Source: Halomonas urumqiensis
Lineage (GTDB): Bacteria; Pseudomonadota; Gammaproteobacteria; Pseudomonadales; Halomonadaceae
Assembly: GCF_003028575.1 (NCBI RefSeq)
Contig: NZ_PYUD01000001.1
Location: 1,488,001-1,552,000, forward strand
Direction: 5' to 3'
Length of the DNA stretch: 64,000 bases
This document shows positions 38,623 to 46,967 of the stretch, in pieces. The position numbers and the translations under genes were made by a program. The first letter of the stretch is position 1, and each line of letters opens with the position of its first letter. The notes beneath the pieces were generated by a model that saw nothing but the letters and a program-made list of their open reading frames with translations, made no database searches and was not told where the DNA came from.

Positions 38623-39784
38623 TGGCGTTCTCCCGGGCATGAACGAGGGCGGAAACAAAGTCATCGGTGATTGCGGGCCAGGTGTAATGGAGGGCTCGCT
38701 GGCGAGCGGCTCGGCCCAGGCGAGCATAGCGAGCCGGCTGTTGGCAGAGCGTCACGGCGGCATCGCGGAAGCCGTCAGGATCATCCACTGGCAGGCACAA
38801 CCCATGGCTGTCGTGGTCAATCAACTCGGCGCCGGCGGCATGCCGAAAAGCCACCACCGCGAGCCCGCTTGCCATGGCCTCGAGCACCACATTGCCCCAG
38901 GTTTCCGACAGCGAGGGGAAAATGAAGAGATCGGCGCTGGCATAGTGGCGAATCAGGTCTTGCCGATCGATGAAGCCGGTGAAATGGGCACTAGGCAGTG
39001 CCTGCTGCAGAGCGCGCCTGCCAGGGCCGTCGCCCACCACCACCAGCACGAGGTCGGGACGAGCGGCCTGCATGGCCAGCAGGGTATCGCGCAGCAGGGT
39101 GAGATTCTTTTCTGCGGCAAGGCGGCCTACGTAGAGCGCGACGGGTCGATGCTCATCGGCTCCCCATTGGCGTCGCAGTGCCGTGTCACGAAAGGCAGGC
39201 GAGTAACGCTCCCCTTCGATGCCGCGCGCCATCACTCGAAGGTTCTCGAATCCCTTGGCGCCCAGTTCAGTGGCCTGCTGATGGGTGGGTACCAGAGTGG
39301 CGGCGCCGCGATTATGAAAGGTTCGCAGGCGACGGGTGACGAAGGGTGCGAGCCAGGCAACTCCGTAGTCCCGGCAGTAATGGTCGAAGTTGGTGTGCCA
39401 TCCGGTCACTACCGGAATGGCCATGCGCCTTGCCGCGCGCAGGGCCGACCAGCCAAGCGGCCCCTGTGTCGCAAGATAAATCACGTCGGGGCGTTGTTCG
39501 CGCCACAGGCGGGTGATCCGACGGGTAGCGGGCATGCCGATACGCACTTCGCGATAGCCTGGAACCGCGACTGGGCGCACCTGAAGCTCCGCTTCCATGC
39601 CTGCGGTCCGCGTTGGCCTGGTTGCGGTGTCAGGTGGAGACTCGCCGGGTGAGCGTGCCGGTTGCGGGCGGATCAGTTGCAGCCGGCAGCCTCTTGCGCG
39701 CAATTCAACGGCAAGGTGCCCCAGGGTGTGGGCCACGCCATTGATGTCGGGAGACCAGGTCTCGCTGACCAGGCAAATGCGCAT
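38594..39784 (-). CDS. GT4-family glycosyltransferase
   Basis: This retaining glycosyltransferase has the GT-B fold and about 396 residues. The N-terminal domain begins MRICLVSETWSPDINGVAHT, the hallmark of the MgtA/PimB/SqdX-like mannosyl- and glycosyltransferases that modify membrane lipids. The C-terminal domain holds YVGRLAAEKNLTLL, VVGDGPGRRALQ and the EX7E-type nucleotide-sugar site FPSLSETWGNVVLEAMASGL. Substrate cannot be told from sequence; lipid glycosylation is likely given the PAP2 phosphatase that overlaps its 3' end by 29 nt. GAGGAA precedes the ATG at 39784. Confidence 0.92.
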   Translation of the reverse strand: MRICLVSETWSPDINGVAHTLGHLAVELRARGCRLQLIRPQPARSPGESPPDTATRPTRTAGMEAELQVRPVAVPGYREVRIGMPATRRITRLWREQRPDVIYLATQGPLGWSALRAARRMAIPVVTGWHTNFDHYCRDYGVAWLAPFVTRRLRTFHNRGAATLVPTHQQATELGAKGFENLRVMARGIEGERYSPAFRDTALRRQWGADEHRPVALYVGRLAAEKNLTLLRDTLLAMQAARPDLVLVVVGDGPGRRALQQALPSAHFTGFIDRQDLIRHYASADLFIFPSLSETWGNVVLEAMASGLAVVAFRHAAGAELIDHDSHGLCLPVDDPDGFRDAAVTLCQQPARYARLGRAARQRALHYTWPAITDDFVSALVHARENANETARTCRI

Positions 39785-39916
39785 GGCATTCCTCGTTGTG
39801 TAGCGGACCAACAGGGGTCCTGTCAGCAACGAGAATGCCGTATCCCCATGACAGCGAAGCGACATCCGGGTGACCGGTCGGTGACGCTTTCGATCGGGCT
39901 CAGCCCAGCAGCCTTG

Positions 39917-40876
39917 TCAGCGCAGTACCTTTCTTGGGTCGATGGGCTTGCCGCCTTGTCGCAGGTCGAACAGCAAATCATAGCGCTCGGTGGCGGAACT
40001 CAAGCCGACGTCACACACAGGCGTTCCACGTTTCACCTTGTCACCACTGCCGACCAGCGGCTTTTCGCACAACGCGTAGACACTCTGCAGGTTATCGGGA
40101 TGGTGCACGATCACGACTTGGCCGAGTTGACGCATGTTGTCGGCGAAACGCACTTCTCCGTCGGCAACCGACTTGGCTTGTGAGCCTCGGCTGCCGGCCA
40201 GAAGCATGGGTTGCAAGGTGCCGCGACTGTCGGTGCCGAAGCCACGCACAACGCGGTAGTCGTCCAGCGGCCATGGCCAATCGCGAGCCTTTCCGGGCAG
40301 CTTGTCAGGGGCAGGGGAACTGGCGGAAGCCTTGGGCGGGGTAGCTTTCGCGGAGCGGGCGCTCGAGGAGGCCGCGCTCTGCCCGCTAGTGCGGTTGCCG
40401 CTGGACGCAGTGCTGGCCGTGCCACTGCTCACTGGAACCTGGATGATCTGGCCTACACGCAATGCTGTCGGCTGGATGCCAGGGTTCGCCTGCTGGATGC
40501 GAGAGGCGCGGGTCTGCAGGTGACGGGCGATGCTCGAATAGGTATCCCCCGGTCGAACTTCATAGCGATACGGGCCACCGGAGGGGGCTCGCTCTCTTTG
40601 AGTCGGCATCAACAGCCGCTGGCCGACCGCCAGGCGCCGCGAGTCGGCCTCCGGGTTGAAGCGTTGCAGGCGCTCGAGAGGCACGCCACCACGCCTTGCG
40701 ATTACGCCAAGGGTGTCGCCGCGCTGGACGCTTACCCAGCTGCTGGTCGTGGTGGCCGTTGGTGAATCGTCATGCGTCGAATGGTCGGGGCTTGCGGCGC
40801 ATCCACCGAGCAGCATGGCGATGATCAGGAGCGTGAGAGCGCGTCGTCCTTTTCCTGCCACAGGGCGTTGAGCCAT
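39917..40876 (-). CDS. LysM/LytM lipoprotein, NlpD/EnvC-like (degenerate M23)
   Basis: The 319-residue lipoprotein (lipobox LLGGC near residue 22-26) has two LysM peptidoglycan-binding repeats (VQRGDTLGVIARRGGV near residue 50, and VRPGDTYSSIARHLQTRA near residue 105), a Ser/Ala/Lys linker, and a C-terminal M23/LytM domain. The zinc ligands of M23 peptidases are missing: the HxxxD position is gone and the final HLH is replaced by YDLLFDLRQ. This matches NlpD/EnvC, which do not cut peptidoglycan but activate amidases during division. It starts inside the 3' end of the acyltransferase gene, so the two are coupled. Confidence 0.85.
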   Translation of the reverse strand: MAQRPVAGKGRRALTLLIIAMLLGGCAASPDHSTHDDSPTATTTSSWVSVQRGDTLGVIARRGGVPLERLQRFNPEADSRRLAVGQRLLMPTQRERAPSGGPYRYEVRPGDTYSSIARHLQTRASRIQQANPGIQPTALRVGQIIQVPVSSGTASTASSGNRTSGQSAASSSARSAKATPPKASASSPAPDKLPGKARDWPWPLDDYRVVRGFGTDSRGTLQPMLLAGSRGSQAKSVADGEVRFADNMRQLGQVVIVHHPDNLQSVYALCEKPLVGSGDKVKRGTPVCDVGLSSATERYDLLFDLRQGGKPIDPRKVLR

Positions 40877-41694
40877 GAGTGGAAGCGTTCCTTATAGTCA
40901 GGGTCGTCGTGATAGTTGCCGTCGAGCATCCAGTCGGGAACTTCCAGGCGGCGGGCTTGCAGTGTGACAGGGGCTTCACGTCCACACAGAAAGCCCCAGA
41001 AGGTGGGGCGTGGGTTGGTGTAGTGAAGCGTGACATCGAGAATGCCGCCAAGCCTGTCACCGAGCAGGCTCAAGACCTGGGCGATACCGCCGGCACGTGG
41101 TTTCAGCAGGTGCCGATAGGGCGAGCCCTGTGCTGCTTGCTTGACCGGGGTGAAGCGGGTGCCTTCGACGAAATTATAGATGGCGATTGGACGCTCCCGG
41201 GCATGGCGGCACATGCGCTCGGTGGCTTCCTGATCACGCCTGGCCAGATGCGGATTGCGTTCGCGTTGCTCGCGGGTCAGTCGCCGCAACATCGGGAATT
41301 CCATTGCCCAGAACGCCAGGCCAACGATGGGAATCCAGATCAACTGCCTCTTGACGAAGAAATGCGGCATCGGGATGCGACGATGCAGGGCAAGAAACAG
41401 CAAGAAGATATCGGTGTAACTGCGGTGGTTGGAGAGCACCAGCCACCACTGCTCACGCGTCAATTCATCGGGAAGCCGTGTTTCAAGAGGTGGATTCAGC
41501 CAACGCCGGATCCACCATAGATTGGTGCCGACCCAGTTGAGCGCAACGCCGTTCAGGCCCTTGAGCACGATACGCCGCAGGCGACGGCCCGGTGTCACGA
41601 GCTTGACAAGAGTGAGTGCGACGAGCGGTACGCCCCAGGACAGGGTGGTGACTACCAGCAGCAGGATGCTGACGAGACCCTTGAGGGTCGACAT
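40825..41694 (-). CDS. 1-acyl-sn-glycerol-3-phosphate acyltransferase-type (YihG-like)
   Basis: This is a membrane-bound PlsC-type acyltransferase of 289 residues that would acylate lysophosphatidic acid or a related lipid. The N-terminus is a membrane helix. The catalytic HX4D motif is HRSYTD in SNHRSYTDIFLL (near residue 85), and the second motif is VEGTRFTP (near residue 160). Length, the FVKRQL segment and the C-terminal PTFWGFLCGRE are typical of the YihG/AGPAT subgroup. The start at 41694 follows GGAGAG. It overlaps the NlpD-like gene by 52 nt. Confidence 0.9.
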   Translation of the reverse strand: MSTLKGLVSILLLVVTTLSWGVPLVALTLVKLVTPGRRLRRIVLKGLNGVALNWVGTNLWWIRRWLNPPLETRLPDELTREQWWLVLSNHRSYTDIFLLFLALHRRIPMPHFFVKRQLIWIPIVGLAFWAMEFPMLRRLTREQRERNPHLARRDQEATERMCRHARERPIAIYNFVEGTRFTPVKQAAQGSPYRHLLKPRAGGIAQVLSLLGDRLGGILDVTLHYTNPRPTFWGFLCGREAPVTLQARRLEVPDWMLDGNYHDDPDYKERFHSWLNALWQEKDDALSRS

Positions 41695-41799
41695 GTCGAT
41701 CTCTCCGTGTCGTTTCCCGGACGCTTGCATGCGTGCTCGTATACGGGTGAGGATCACGCAATGCTAAAGGATCGTTGGACAGCTGCCCAGAGGCCCGCA

Positions 41800-42690
41800 T
41801 CATGGTGTGGTCGAATCATCGAATGTCTCCATGAGCACCTGCTGAAGGGCGCGGGCAGCGGCGGACAATTCACCATGGGTGAGAGTGCCCACGGCACGCT
41901 CGATAATCGGCTCGTCGAGGGGCAGGCAACGGCATCCCAGCGCCTCCATCTGTTTCCTGCAAAGGGAAGGAACGGCACTGACGCCCAGGCCGCTGGCCAC
42001 CATGCGGCCAACGGTTGCCAATTGATGGCTTTCGAAGGCGGTGGGTAGGGGTATCCCGCGTGCCTGGAGTTGTTGTTCGAGCAGGCGACGCACCATGGAT
42101 GGGCGTTGCAGGGCGATGAAATCGTGCGTCAGCAGGGTGTGCCAGTCGAGACGGTCATGTTGAGAGAGCAGCGACGTGGGCGGCATCACGGCGATGAAGC
42201 GATCGAGGAACAGGGGCGTGAAGGTCAGGCTACCGGTGGCTTCGGGTTCGAAGGCGATGCCCAGTTCCACCTGCCGGTTGCGTACCATGTCGATCACCTG
42301 CTCGTTGATCACGTCATGCACCGTGATGTTGACCCGCGGGTGACGGCGCCGGAATTCCATCAGTACGGGGGGCAGCAGGTTGCTGGCGAAGGAGGGCATC
42401 GCCGCCACGGCCAGTCGTCCCAACTGCAGCGTGAAGCGCTGGCGCAGGAGTTCTTCGGTATTGTCCCAATCGGCCAGCAGCCGTTTGGCCATCGGCAGTA
42501 GCGACTCGCCTTCGGGGGTCAGGCGCACGCTCCTGGTGCTGCGGATCAACAAGCGGCCCCCCAGGCTATCTTCCAGCCCCTTGATGGCAAGGCTCAAGGC
42601 CGGCTGCGACAGATGCAGGCGCTCGCAGGCCTGGGTGAAGCTGAGGGTCTGGGCGACGGCCAGGAAGGCGCGCAGTTGTTTGACGGTCAT
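41800..42690 (-). CDS. LysR-family regulator, divergent from scoAB
   Basis: A LysR regulator of 296 residues. The HTH is TVKQLRAFLAVAQTLSFTQA followed by HLSQPALSLAIKGLEDSLGG; the effector domain has LAVAAMPSFASNLLPPVL and VASGLGVSAVPSLC. Because it starts 240 nt from scoAB in the opposite direction, it very likely controls that operon, and the shared region is the place to look for its operator. The inducer may be acetoacetate or a related acid; that is inferred from the target genes only. Confidence 0.92.
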   Translation of the reverse strand: MTVKQLRAFLAVAQTLSFTQACERLHLSQPALSLAIKGLEDSLGGRLLIRSTRSVRLTPEGESLLPMAKRLLADWDNTEELLRQRFTLQLGRLAVAAMPSFASNLLPPVLMEFRRRHPRVNITVHDVINEQVIDMVRNRQVELGIAFEPEATGSLTFTPLFLDRFIAVMPPTSLLSQHDRLDWHTLLTHDFIALQRPSMVRRLLEQQLQARGIPLPTAFESHQLATVGRMVASGLGVSAVPSLCRKQMEALGCRCLPLDEPIIERAVGTLTHGELSAAARALQQVLMETFDDSTTP

Positions 42691-42871
42691 GGCATGCTAC
42701 TAAGGTCAAATTTATAGAATAAATAAATTAATCGATAAGAAAAACAAACTTAACAAATATATCGGCAGACGCAACACTGTTCTGACACTGTCGGCTACGC
42801 TCCTAAGGAACCGTGGACGACCGCCAATACCCAAGATCACTCAACATTCATCTCCAGCTTGCAGTTCAACG

Positions 42872-42911
42872 TCATTTCCACCCATTTCCACTCATTTCAA
42901 CTCACATCAAC
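42872..42911. repeat. Four 10-bp tandem repeats in the scoA leader
   Basis: The units are TCATTTCCAC, CCATTTCCAC, TCATTTCAAC and TCACATCAAC, ending 19 nt before the scoA start codon. A 10-bp period equals one DNA helical turn. Confidence 0.85.
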
Positions 42912-42929
42912 AACAGGCGAGGCGCCAAT

Positions 42930-43631
42930 ATGTCCGGATTCGACAAACGCGTGTACTCCTATGAAGAGGCGATGCAAGGCATCGAGAACGGCATGACCGT
43001 GGCGGCAGGGGGGTTTGGCCTCTGTGGCATTCCCGAGAACTTGATCAATGAGATTAAACGTCGCGGAGTCAAGGATCTCACCGTGATCTCGAACAATTGT
43101 GGCGTTGATGGTTTCGGTCTTGGTGTGCTGCTCGAAGATAAGCAGATCAGCAAGATCTTTGCCTCCTACGTGGGTGAGAATGCTCTGTTCGAGAAGCAGA
43201 TGCTCAATGACGAGATCGAGGTCGTACTGACTCCCCAAGGGACGCTTGCCGAGAAGATGCGCGCGGGCGGGGCGGGGATTCCGGCTTTCTACACCGCTAC
43301 CGGTTATGGCACTCCGATCGGTGAGGGCAAGGAAGTGCGCGAATTCAATGGCCGTCACTATATTCTCGAGGAGGCGTTCCACGCCGACTTCGCCATCGTC
43401 AAGGGTTGGAAGGCGGATCGCTACGGTAATGTCGTCTATCGTGACACCGCTCAGAACTTCAATCCCCTGGCCGCCACCTGCGGCAAGATCACGGTGGTGG
43501 AAGTCGAGGAGATCGTCGAGCCGGGCGAGCTCAAGCCCGATCAGATCCATACGCCAGGCATCTTTGTCGACCGTATCATCCAGGGCACCTTCGAGAAGCG
43601 TATCGAAAAGCGCACCGTGCGCGAGGCCTGA
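42930..43631 (+). CDS. scoA: 3-oxoacid CoA-transferase subunit A
   Basis: Subunit A joins subunit B to move CoA from succinyl-CoA (or acetyl-CoA) to acetoacetate. The 233-residue protein begins [20 protein letters not shown] and has the CoA-transferase family I signature [13 protein letters not shown] (about residues 28-40), followed by [16 protein letters not shown] and [17 protein letters not shown]. The start at 42930 is chosen over an in-frame start at 42813 because the longer frame runs through tandem repeats and lacks homology; GAGG is 9 nt upstream. With scoB and the bdhA gene at 47.5 kb it completes 3-hydroxybutyrate use. Confidence 0.95.
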   Translation: MSGFDKRVYSYEEAMQGIENGMTVAAGGFGLCGIPENLINEIKRRGVKDLTVISNNCGVDGFGLGVLLEDKQISKIFASYVGENALFEKQMLNDEIEVVLTPQGTLAEKMRAGGAGIPAFYTATGYGTPIGEGKEVREFNGRHYILEEAFHADFAIVKGWKADRYGNVVYRDTAQNFNPLAATCGKITVVEVEEIVEPGELKPDQIHTPGIFVDRIIQGTFEKRIEKRTVREA

Positions 43632-43682
43632 GGCCACGCACCTTCATTGATCGCTTCTCCACCGAACACAAGAGGCAACACG

Positions 43683-44342
43683 ATGGCACTGACTCGCGAA
43701 CAGATGGCACAGCGCGTGGCGCGCGAACTCCAGGATGGCTTCTATGTGAACCTGGGCATCGGCATTCCCACCCTGGTCGCCAATTATGTCCCTGACGGCA
43801 TCGACGTGATGCTGCAGTCCGAAAATGGCTTGCTCGGCATGGGGCGCTTTCCCACCGAGGACGAGGTCGACGCCGATATGATCAACGCCGGCAAGCAGAC
43901 GGTCACGGCCAGGCCCGGTGCGGCGATCTTCGATTCGGCTGAATCCTTCGCCATGATCCGCGGCGGACATGTCGATCTCACCGTACTTGGCGCCTTCGAG
44001 GTCGACCAGAACGGCAATATTGCTTCCTGGATGGTGCCAGGCAAGCTGATCAAGGGCATGGGCGGCGCCATGGACCTGGTGGCGGGTGCCGAGAACATCA
44101 TCTGCACCATGACCCATGCCTCCAAGCACGGTGAATCCAAGTTGCTCGAGTCCTGCAACCTGCCTTTGACCGGTGCCGGGTGCATCAATCGCGTGCTGAC
44201 CGATCTTGCCTACCTGGAGATCGAAGGGGGCGCCTTCATTCTCAAGGAGCGTGCGCCGGGTGTCAGCGTCGCGGAAATCGTCGAGAAGACCGCGGGCAAG
44301 CTGATCGTTCCGGATCATGTGCCCGAAATGACCTTCGACTGA
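43683..44342 (+). CDS. scoB: 3-oxoacid CoA-transferase subunit B
   Basis: Subunit B carries the catalytic glutamate that forms the thioester with CoA. The 219-residue protein has the active-site segment LQSENGLLGMG (Glu near residue 47), GIGIPTLVANYVPDGI upstream and GAFEVDQNGNIASWMVPGK. It belongs to the SCOT beta family rather than AtoA by its MxHxxKxGxxK-like segment MTHASKHGESKL. It follows scoA by 51 nt with a ribosome-binding site near AGAGGCAAC. The operon ends at a hairpin at 44400-44437. Confidence 0.95.
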   Translation: MALTREQMAQRVARELQDGFYVNLGIGIPTLVANYVPDGIDVMLQSENGLLGMGRFPTEDEVDADMINAGKQTVTARPGAAIFDSAESFAMIRGGHVDLTVLGAFEVDQNGNIASWMVPGKLIKGMGGAMDLVAGAENIICTMTHASKHGESKLLESCNLPLTGAGCINRVLTDLAYLEIEGGAFILKERAPGVSVAEIVEKTAGKLIVPDHVPEMTFD

Positions 44343-44399
44343 ATGGCCTTTGACCAAGGTTGATAGCCTGGACTTAGCAAGGTCCATGGCAAGGTCAAT

Positions 44400-44437
44400 A
44401 GAAAGCCCGGGGCGTTTTTCGCGTCTCGGGCTTTTCT
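44400..44437 (+). terminator. Rho-independent terminator after scoB
   Basis: AGAAAGCCCG and CGGGCTTTTCT form the main stem with GGGCG/CGCGTCT near the loop, and the 3' arm is T-rich. It lies 57 nt after the scoB stop. Confidence 0.8.
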
Positions 44438-44547
44438 ATGGGGACAAGCTTGTTGTCCCCCGCCGAGGGTGTCGAATTTCTGACCACTCGCGCTCAACGC
44501 GGGTGACTACTTGGGTGAGGGGGCCTGCAGGACGTTCTTGCACAGCG

Positions 44548-44556
44548 TTATCCACA
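44548..44556 (+). other. DnaA-box-like sequence
   Basis: TTATCCACA is a perfect match to the DnaA box consensus. With TGTGGA five bases on, it forms an inverted repeat. It is alone in an intergenic space, so it is unlikely to be an origin. Confidence 0.4.
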
Positions 44557-44577
44557 GAAATTGTGGACGAGTGCTGT

Positions 44578-45345
44578 TCAGGAGACTTCGCAACGGGTGT
44601 GATGGGGAAGCAGGAGTTCCACAGCGCGCTCTTGATGGGTATTGACCTCCTTCTGAACCAGGGCAAGCCCGCCGAGGTCGATGCGGTGTTCATCACCATC
44701 GGCAAATGCCAGGCGAGGAGAGCGGGTTGGGTAGAAGCGATAATCGACCAGCGGCGATACCGGAAAGATGCCATGGTGCCGGTCGGCATTGCCGGTGAGT
44801 CCGGTCTGGCGCAGGTGGTTGTCGAGGTGGATGATGTCTTCACCCAGGCGGTTGCAGTCGAAACCCGCATGGTGCATTCGGGGACCGTTCACCGACAGCA
44901 ACCCCGCCAGCGGATGGGCTTGCTGCAGGTGACGATAGGTCTCCCAGTCGGGCATCGGCCAGGGCCTTCCGCGGCTGAGCAGGTTCTGGCCGCGACGATC
45001 CTCCCTGGGGGTCTGTTCGATCAGCGTCTGGAGCTGCTCTCTTGGGCCGCGTGGCAAGGTGCCCAGTTGCAATTCGCCAAGCACCATCCAGGGGCCATCG
45101 TCGGGTGGGGAGAGCAGTGTCACGAGTAGCCCTCTATCCGCCATGGCGTGGCGATAGCGGAGCCGAAAGCCGAAATGGGCAAGCGTGGGCAGCAGGGCAT
45201 CCATGCCGAACGGACCGTGGTTGACGGTGAGTAGCGCCAGATAGTCAGGCGTGGCTTGCACTGGCCACAGTCTAAGCCCGCCGATGTCGGGGTGCTGGTG
45301 TATGTAGTCCAGCCATAATTGCTGGACGAATTCTTCCCTCTGCAT
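44578..45345 (-). CDS. DUF1338-like protein
   Basis: The 255-residue soluble protein has no signal peptide or membrane segment. The N-terminal part reads QLWLDYIHQHPDIGGLRLWP, then NHGPFGMDALLPTLAHFGF, and ends its first domain with LLSPPDDGPWMVLGELQLGTL. The order of a His near the start, GF(R)xxxxYxxxxxGL and a PPDxxPxxxxxELQ segment resembles DUF1338, the vicinal-oxygen-chelate-like fold that includes the 2-oxoadipate dioxygenase HglS. The usual length of HglS is greater, so this may be a short relative. Function is not assigned. No operon partner is evident. Confidence 0.65.
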   Translation of the reverse strand: MQREEFVQQLWLDYIHQHPDIGGLRLWPVQATPDYLALLTVNHGPFGMDALLPTLAHFGFRLRYRHAMADRGLLVTLLSPPDDGPWMVLGELQLGTLPRGPREQLQTLIEQTPREDRRGQNLLSRGRPWPMPDWETYRHLQQAHPLAGLLSVNGPRMHHAGFDCNRLGEDIIHLDNHLRQTGLTGNADRHHGIFPVSPLVDYRFYPTRSPRLAFADGDEHRIDLGGLALVQKEVNTHQERAVELLLPHHTRCEVS

Positions 45346-45456
45346 CGTGGCGGTTCCCTTGTCGAGATGCTGGGCGAATGTCGTTGAGCCTTGCTCAAAG
45401 AAAGTATAGGCATAGCCATGTGCGCGGCTTTCAACGAGAGGAAGACGCTCACACGC

Positions 45457-45485
45457 AAAAAAGCCCCTGACTGGAGGCCAGGGGC
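45457..45485 (-). terminator. Rho-independent terminator of grxA
   Basis: On the minus strand GCCCCTG and CAGGGGC pair and are followed by six T residues. It lies 117 nt downstream of the grxA stop. Confidence 0.85.
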
Positions 45486-45601
45486 GACTCTATAAAGCGG
45501 GGCTCAAGACTGAAGGCTCGATCGACTCGAGATGCTGATGTCTAGACCAGGAAACTCGAGAAACGCGCGAAGACCGAAGTGGGCTAGCGGTCTGGCCGCT
45601 A

Positions 45602-45877
45602 TCAGTTGGCGTTGGCGGTGGCCAGCAGATCTTGCTCGCGCACGTACTGGTCGAACTCGCTGAAGCCGCCGATATGGGTCTTGTCGACGAAAATCTGAGG
45701 GACCGTCGTGACAGGCTTGCCGATGGTCTTCTCGAGGTCGGCCTTGGTGATGCCTTCGGCCTGGATATCGATATAGCGAAACCCCTCGATGGCGCCTGCA
45801 GCATGGAGCTTGTCGGCAAGTTGATTGGCGAACACGCAGAATGGGCAGCCGGGGCGACCGAAGATGACGACGAACAT
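45602..45877 (-). CDS. grxA: Glutaredoxin 1
   Basis: Grx1 reduces disulfides, for example in ribonucleotide reductase, using glutathione. The 91-residue protein has the active site GCPFC near residue 10, followed by VFANQLADKL, the GrxA-specific IDIQAEGITKADLEK (compare IRAEGITKEDL in E. coli) and PVTTVPQIFVDKTHIGGFSEF, which holds the cis-Pro and GG of the thioredoxin fold. The start at 45877 is chosen because AGGAG lies 8 nt before it and it gives the family length; an upstream frame extends to 45970 without support. It is monocistronic. Confidence 0.94.
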   Translation of the reverse strand: MFVVIFGRPGCPFCVFANQLADKLHAAGAIEGFRYIDIQAEGITKADLEKTIGKPVTTVPQIFVDKTHIGGFSEFDQYVREQDLLATANAN

Positions 45878-46021
45878 GAGGTCTCCTGAGCGCTTGTCCA
45901 GCGCGACATGATGAGAGAGGTCAGAAAAAACGTTAACGCTATTGTGAAGGATGGCGTGGGCCTGCGCCAATAGCCGGGTTCAAGTCGATCCATTGTGTCC
46001 GGCTATGATGTGCCCCTTGCA

Positions 46022-46843
46022 TCATCCCACGCTGATCTCGCCTGCGTCGGCGCGGCGCAGAAGCTCACCGAGTTCGCGGTGGATGCCGGGGCTCGTTACC
46101 AGCAGGTTCTCGCCATACAGGTCCTCCACGACGCCTTCCGGGCAGGGGTAGAGATGGCCTGCGTGGGCGCCCGCTTCGCGTGCGATGAGCCAGCCGGCGG
46201 CGAAATCCCAGGCGGATACGCTTTCGTAGTAGGCATCCAGGCGACCACAGGCCACATCGCACAGGTCGAGGGCGGCGGAGCCGTTGCGGCGTACGTCCTG
46301 GCAGTGTTCGAGCACGGCAGCCAGGCGGCGCATCAGAGGTGGCCGACTGTCACGCCGGTAGGGGAAACCGGTGCCCACCAGGGCGTGGCCGAGGCCACTG
46401 GTCTTGCTTGCCTTGATGGGCATGCCGTTTCTCCAGGCGCCTTGTCCGGCCAGCGCGGTGAAGGTTTCTCCAAGAAAGGGGGCATGCACCACACCTACCC
46501 TGACCCGGCCTTCTACCAGCCAGGCGATGGATACCGCGACATGGCTCAACCCATGGGCGAAGTTGACGGTACCGTCGATGGGGTCCACCACCCATAGGGG
46601 AGCGTCGCCTTGCTGGCTGTCACCGGTGGGGGCGAGTTCCTCGCTGAGGCGCGCTTCATCAGGGAAGTGGCTGGCCAGTCGCTCGCTGATGTGCGTGTCA
46701 ACCGCGACATCGGCATCGGTGACCAGCTCTTGCCCCTTCTTGTAGCGATGTCCGAATGTCTGGCGCTCGCGAGCGTCGCGGATCATCTCACCCGCTTCCT
46801 GGGCGATCTCGATGGTGAGGGCGAGTCGTTCGTCATCGGTCAT
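46022..46843 (-). CDS. Inositol monophosphatase family protein
   Basis: The protein is a magnesium-dependent phosphatase of 273 residues. The metal-binding motifs are LVTDADVAVDTHI (near residue 40), SEELAPTGD, DPIDGTVNF (near residue 87) and SAWDFAAG (near residue 211). Family members include SuhB, CysQ (PAP phosphatase) and histidinol phosphatases. It is neither clearly SuhB nor CysQ, so the substrate is left open. It diverges from the HybE-like gene. Confidence 0.92.
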   Translation of the reverse strand: MTDDERLALTIEIAQEAGEMIRDARERQTFGHRYKKGQELVTDADVAVDTHISERLASHFPDEARLSEELAPTGDSQQGDAPLWVVDPIDGTVNFAHGLSHVAVSIAWLVEGRVRVGVVHAPFLGETFTALAGQGAWRNGMPIKASKTSGLGHALVGTGFPYRRDSRPPLMRRLAAVLEHCQDVRRNGSAALDLCDVACGRLDAYYESVSAWDFAAGWLIAREAGAHAGHLYPCPEGVVEDLYGENLLVTSPGIHRELGELLRRADAGEISVG

Positions 46844-46967
46844 GGAGACTCCTTCGATGTGAGCAGGGCACGAGGTGGTTTGACAAGCCTAGCAGCTTCC
46901 CGGGGCTGTCTACCCTGGAGAGGGTCGTTATACTGCCAGCCTCAACGCCCAGTCAGTCAGGAGTGCC

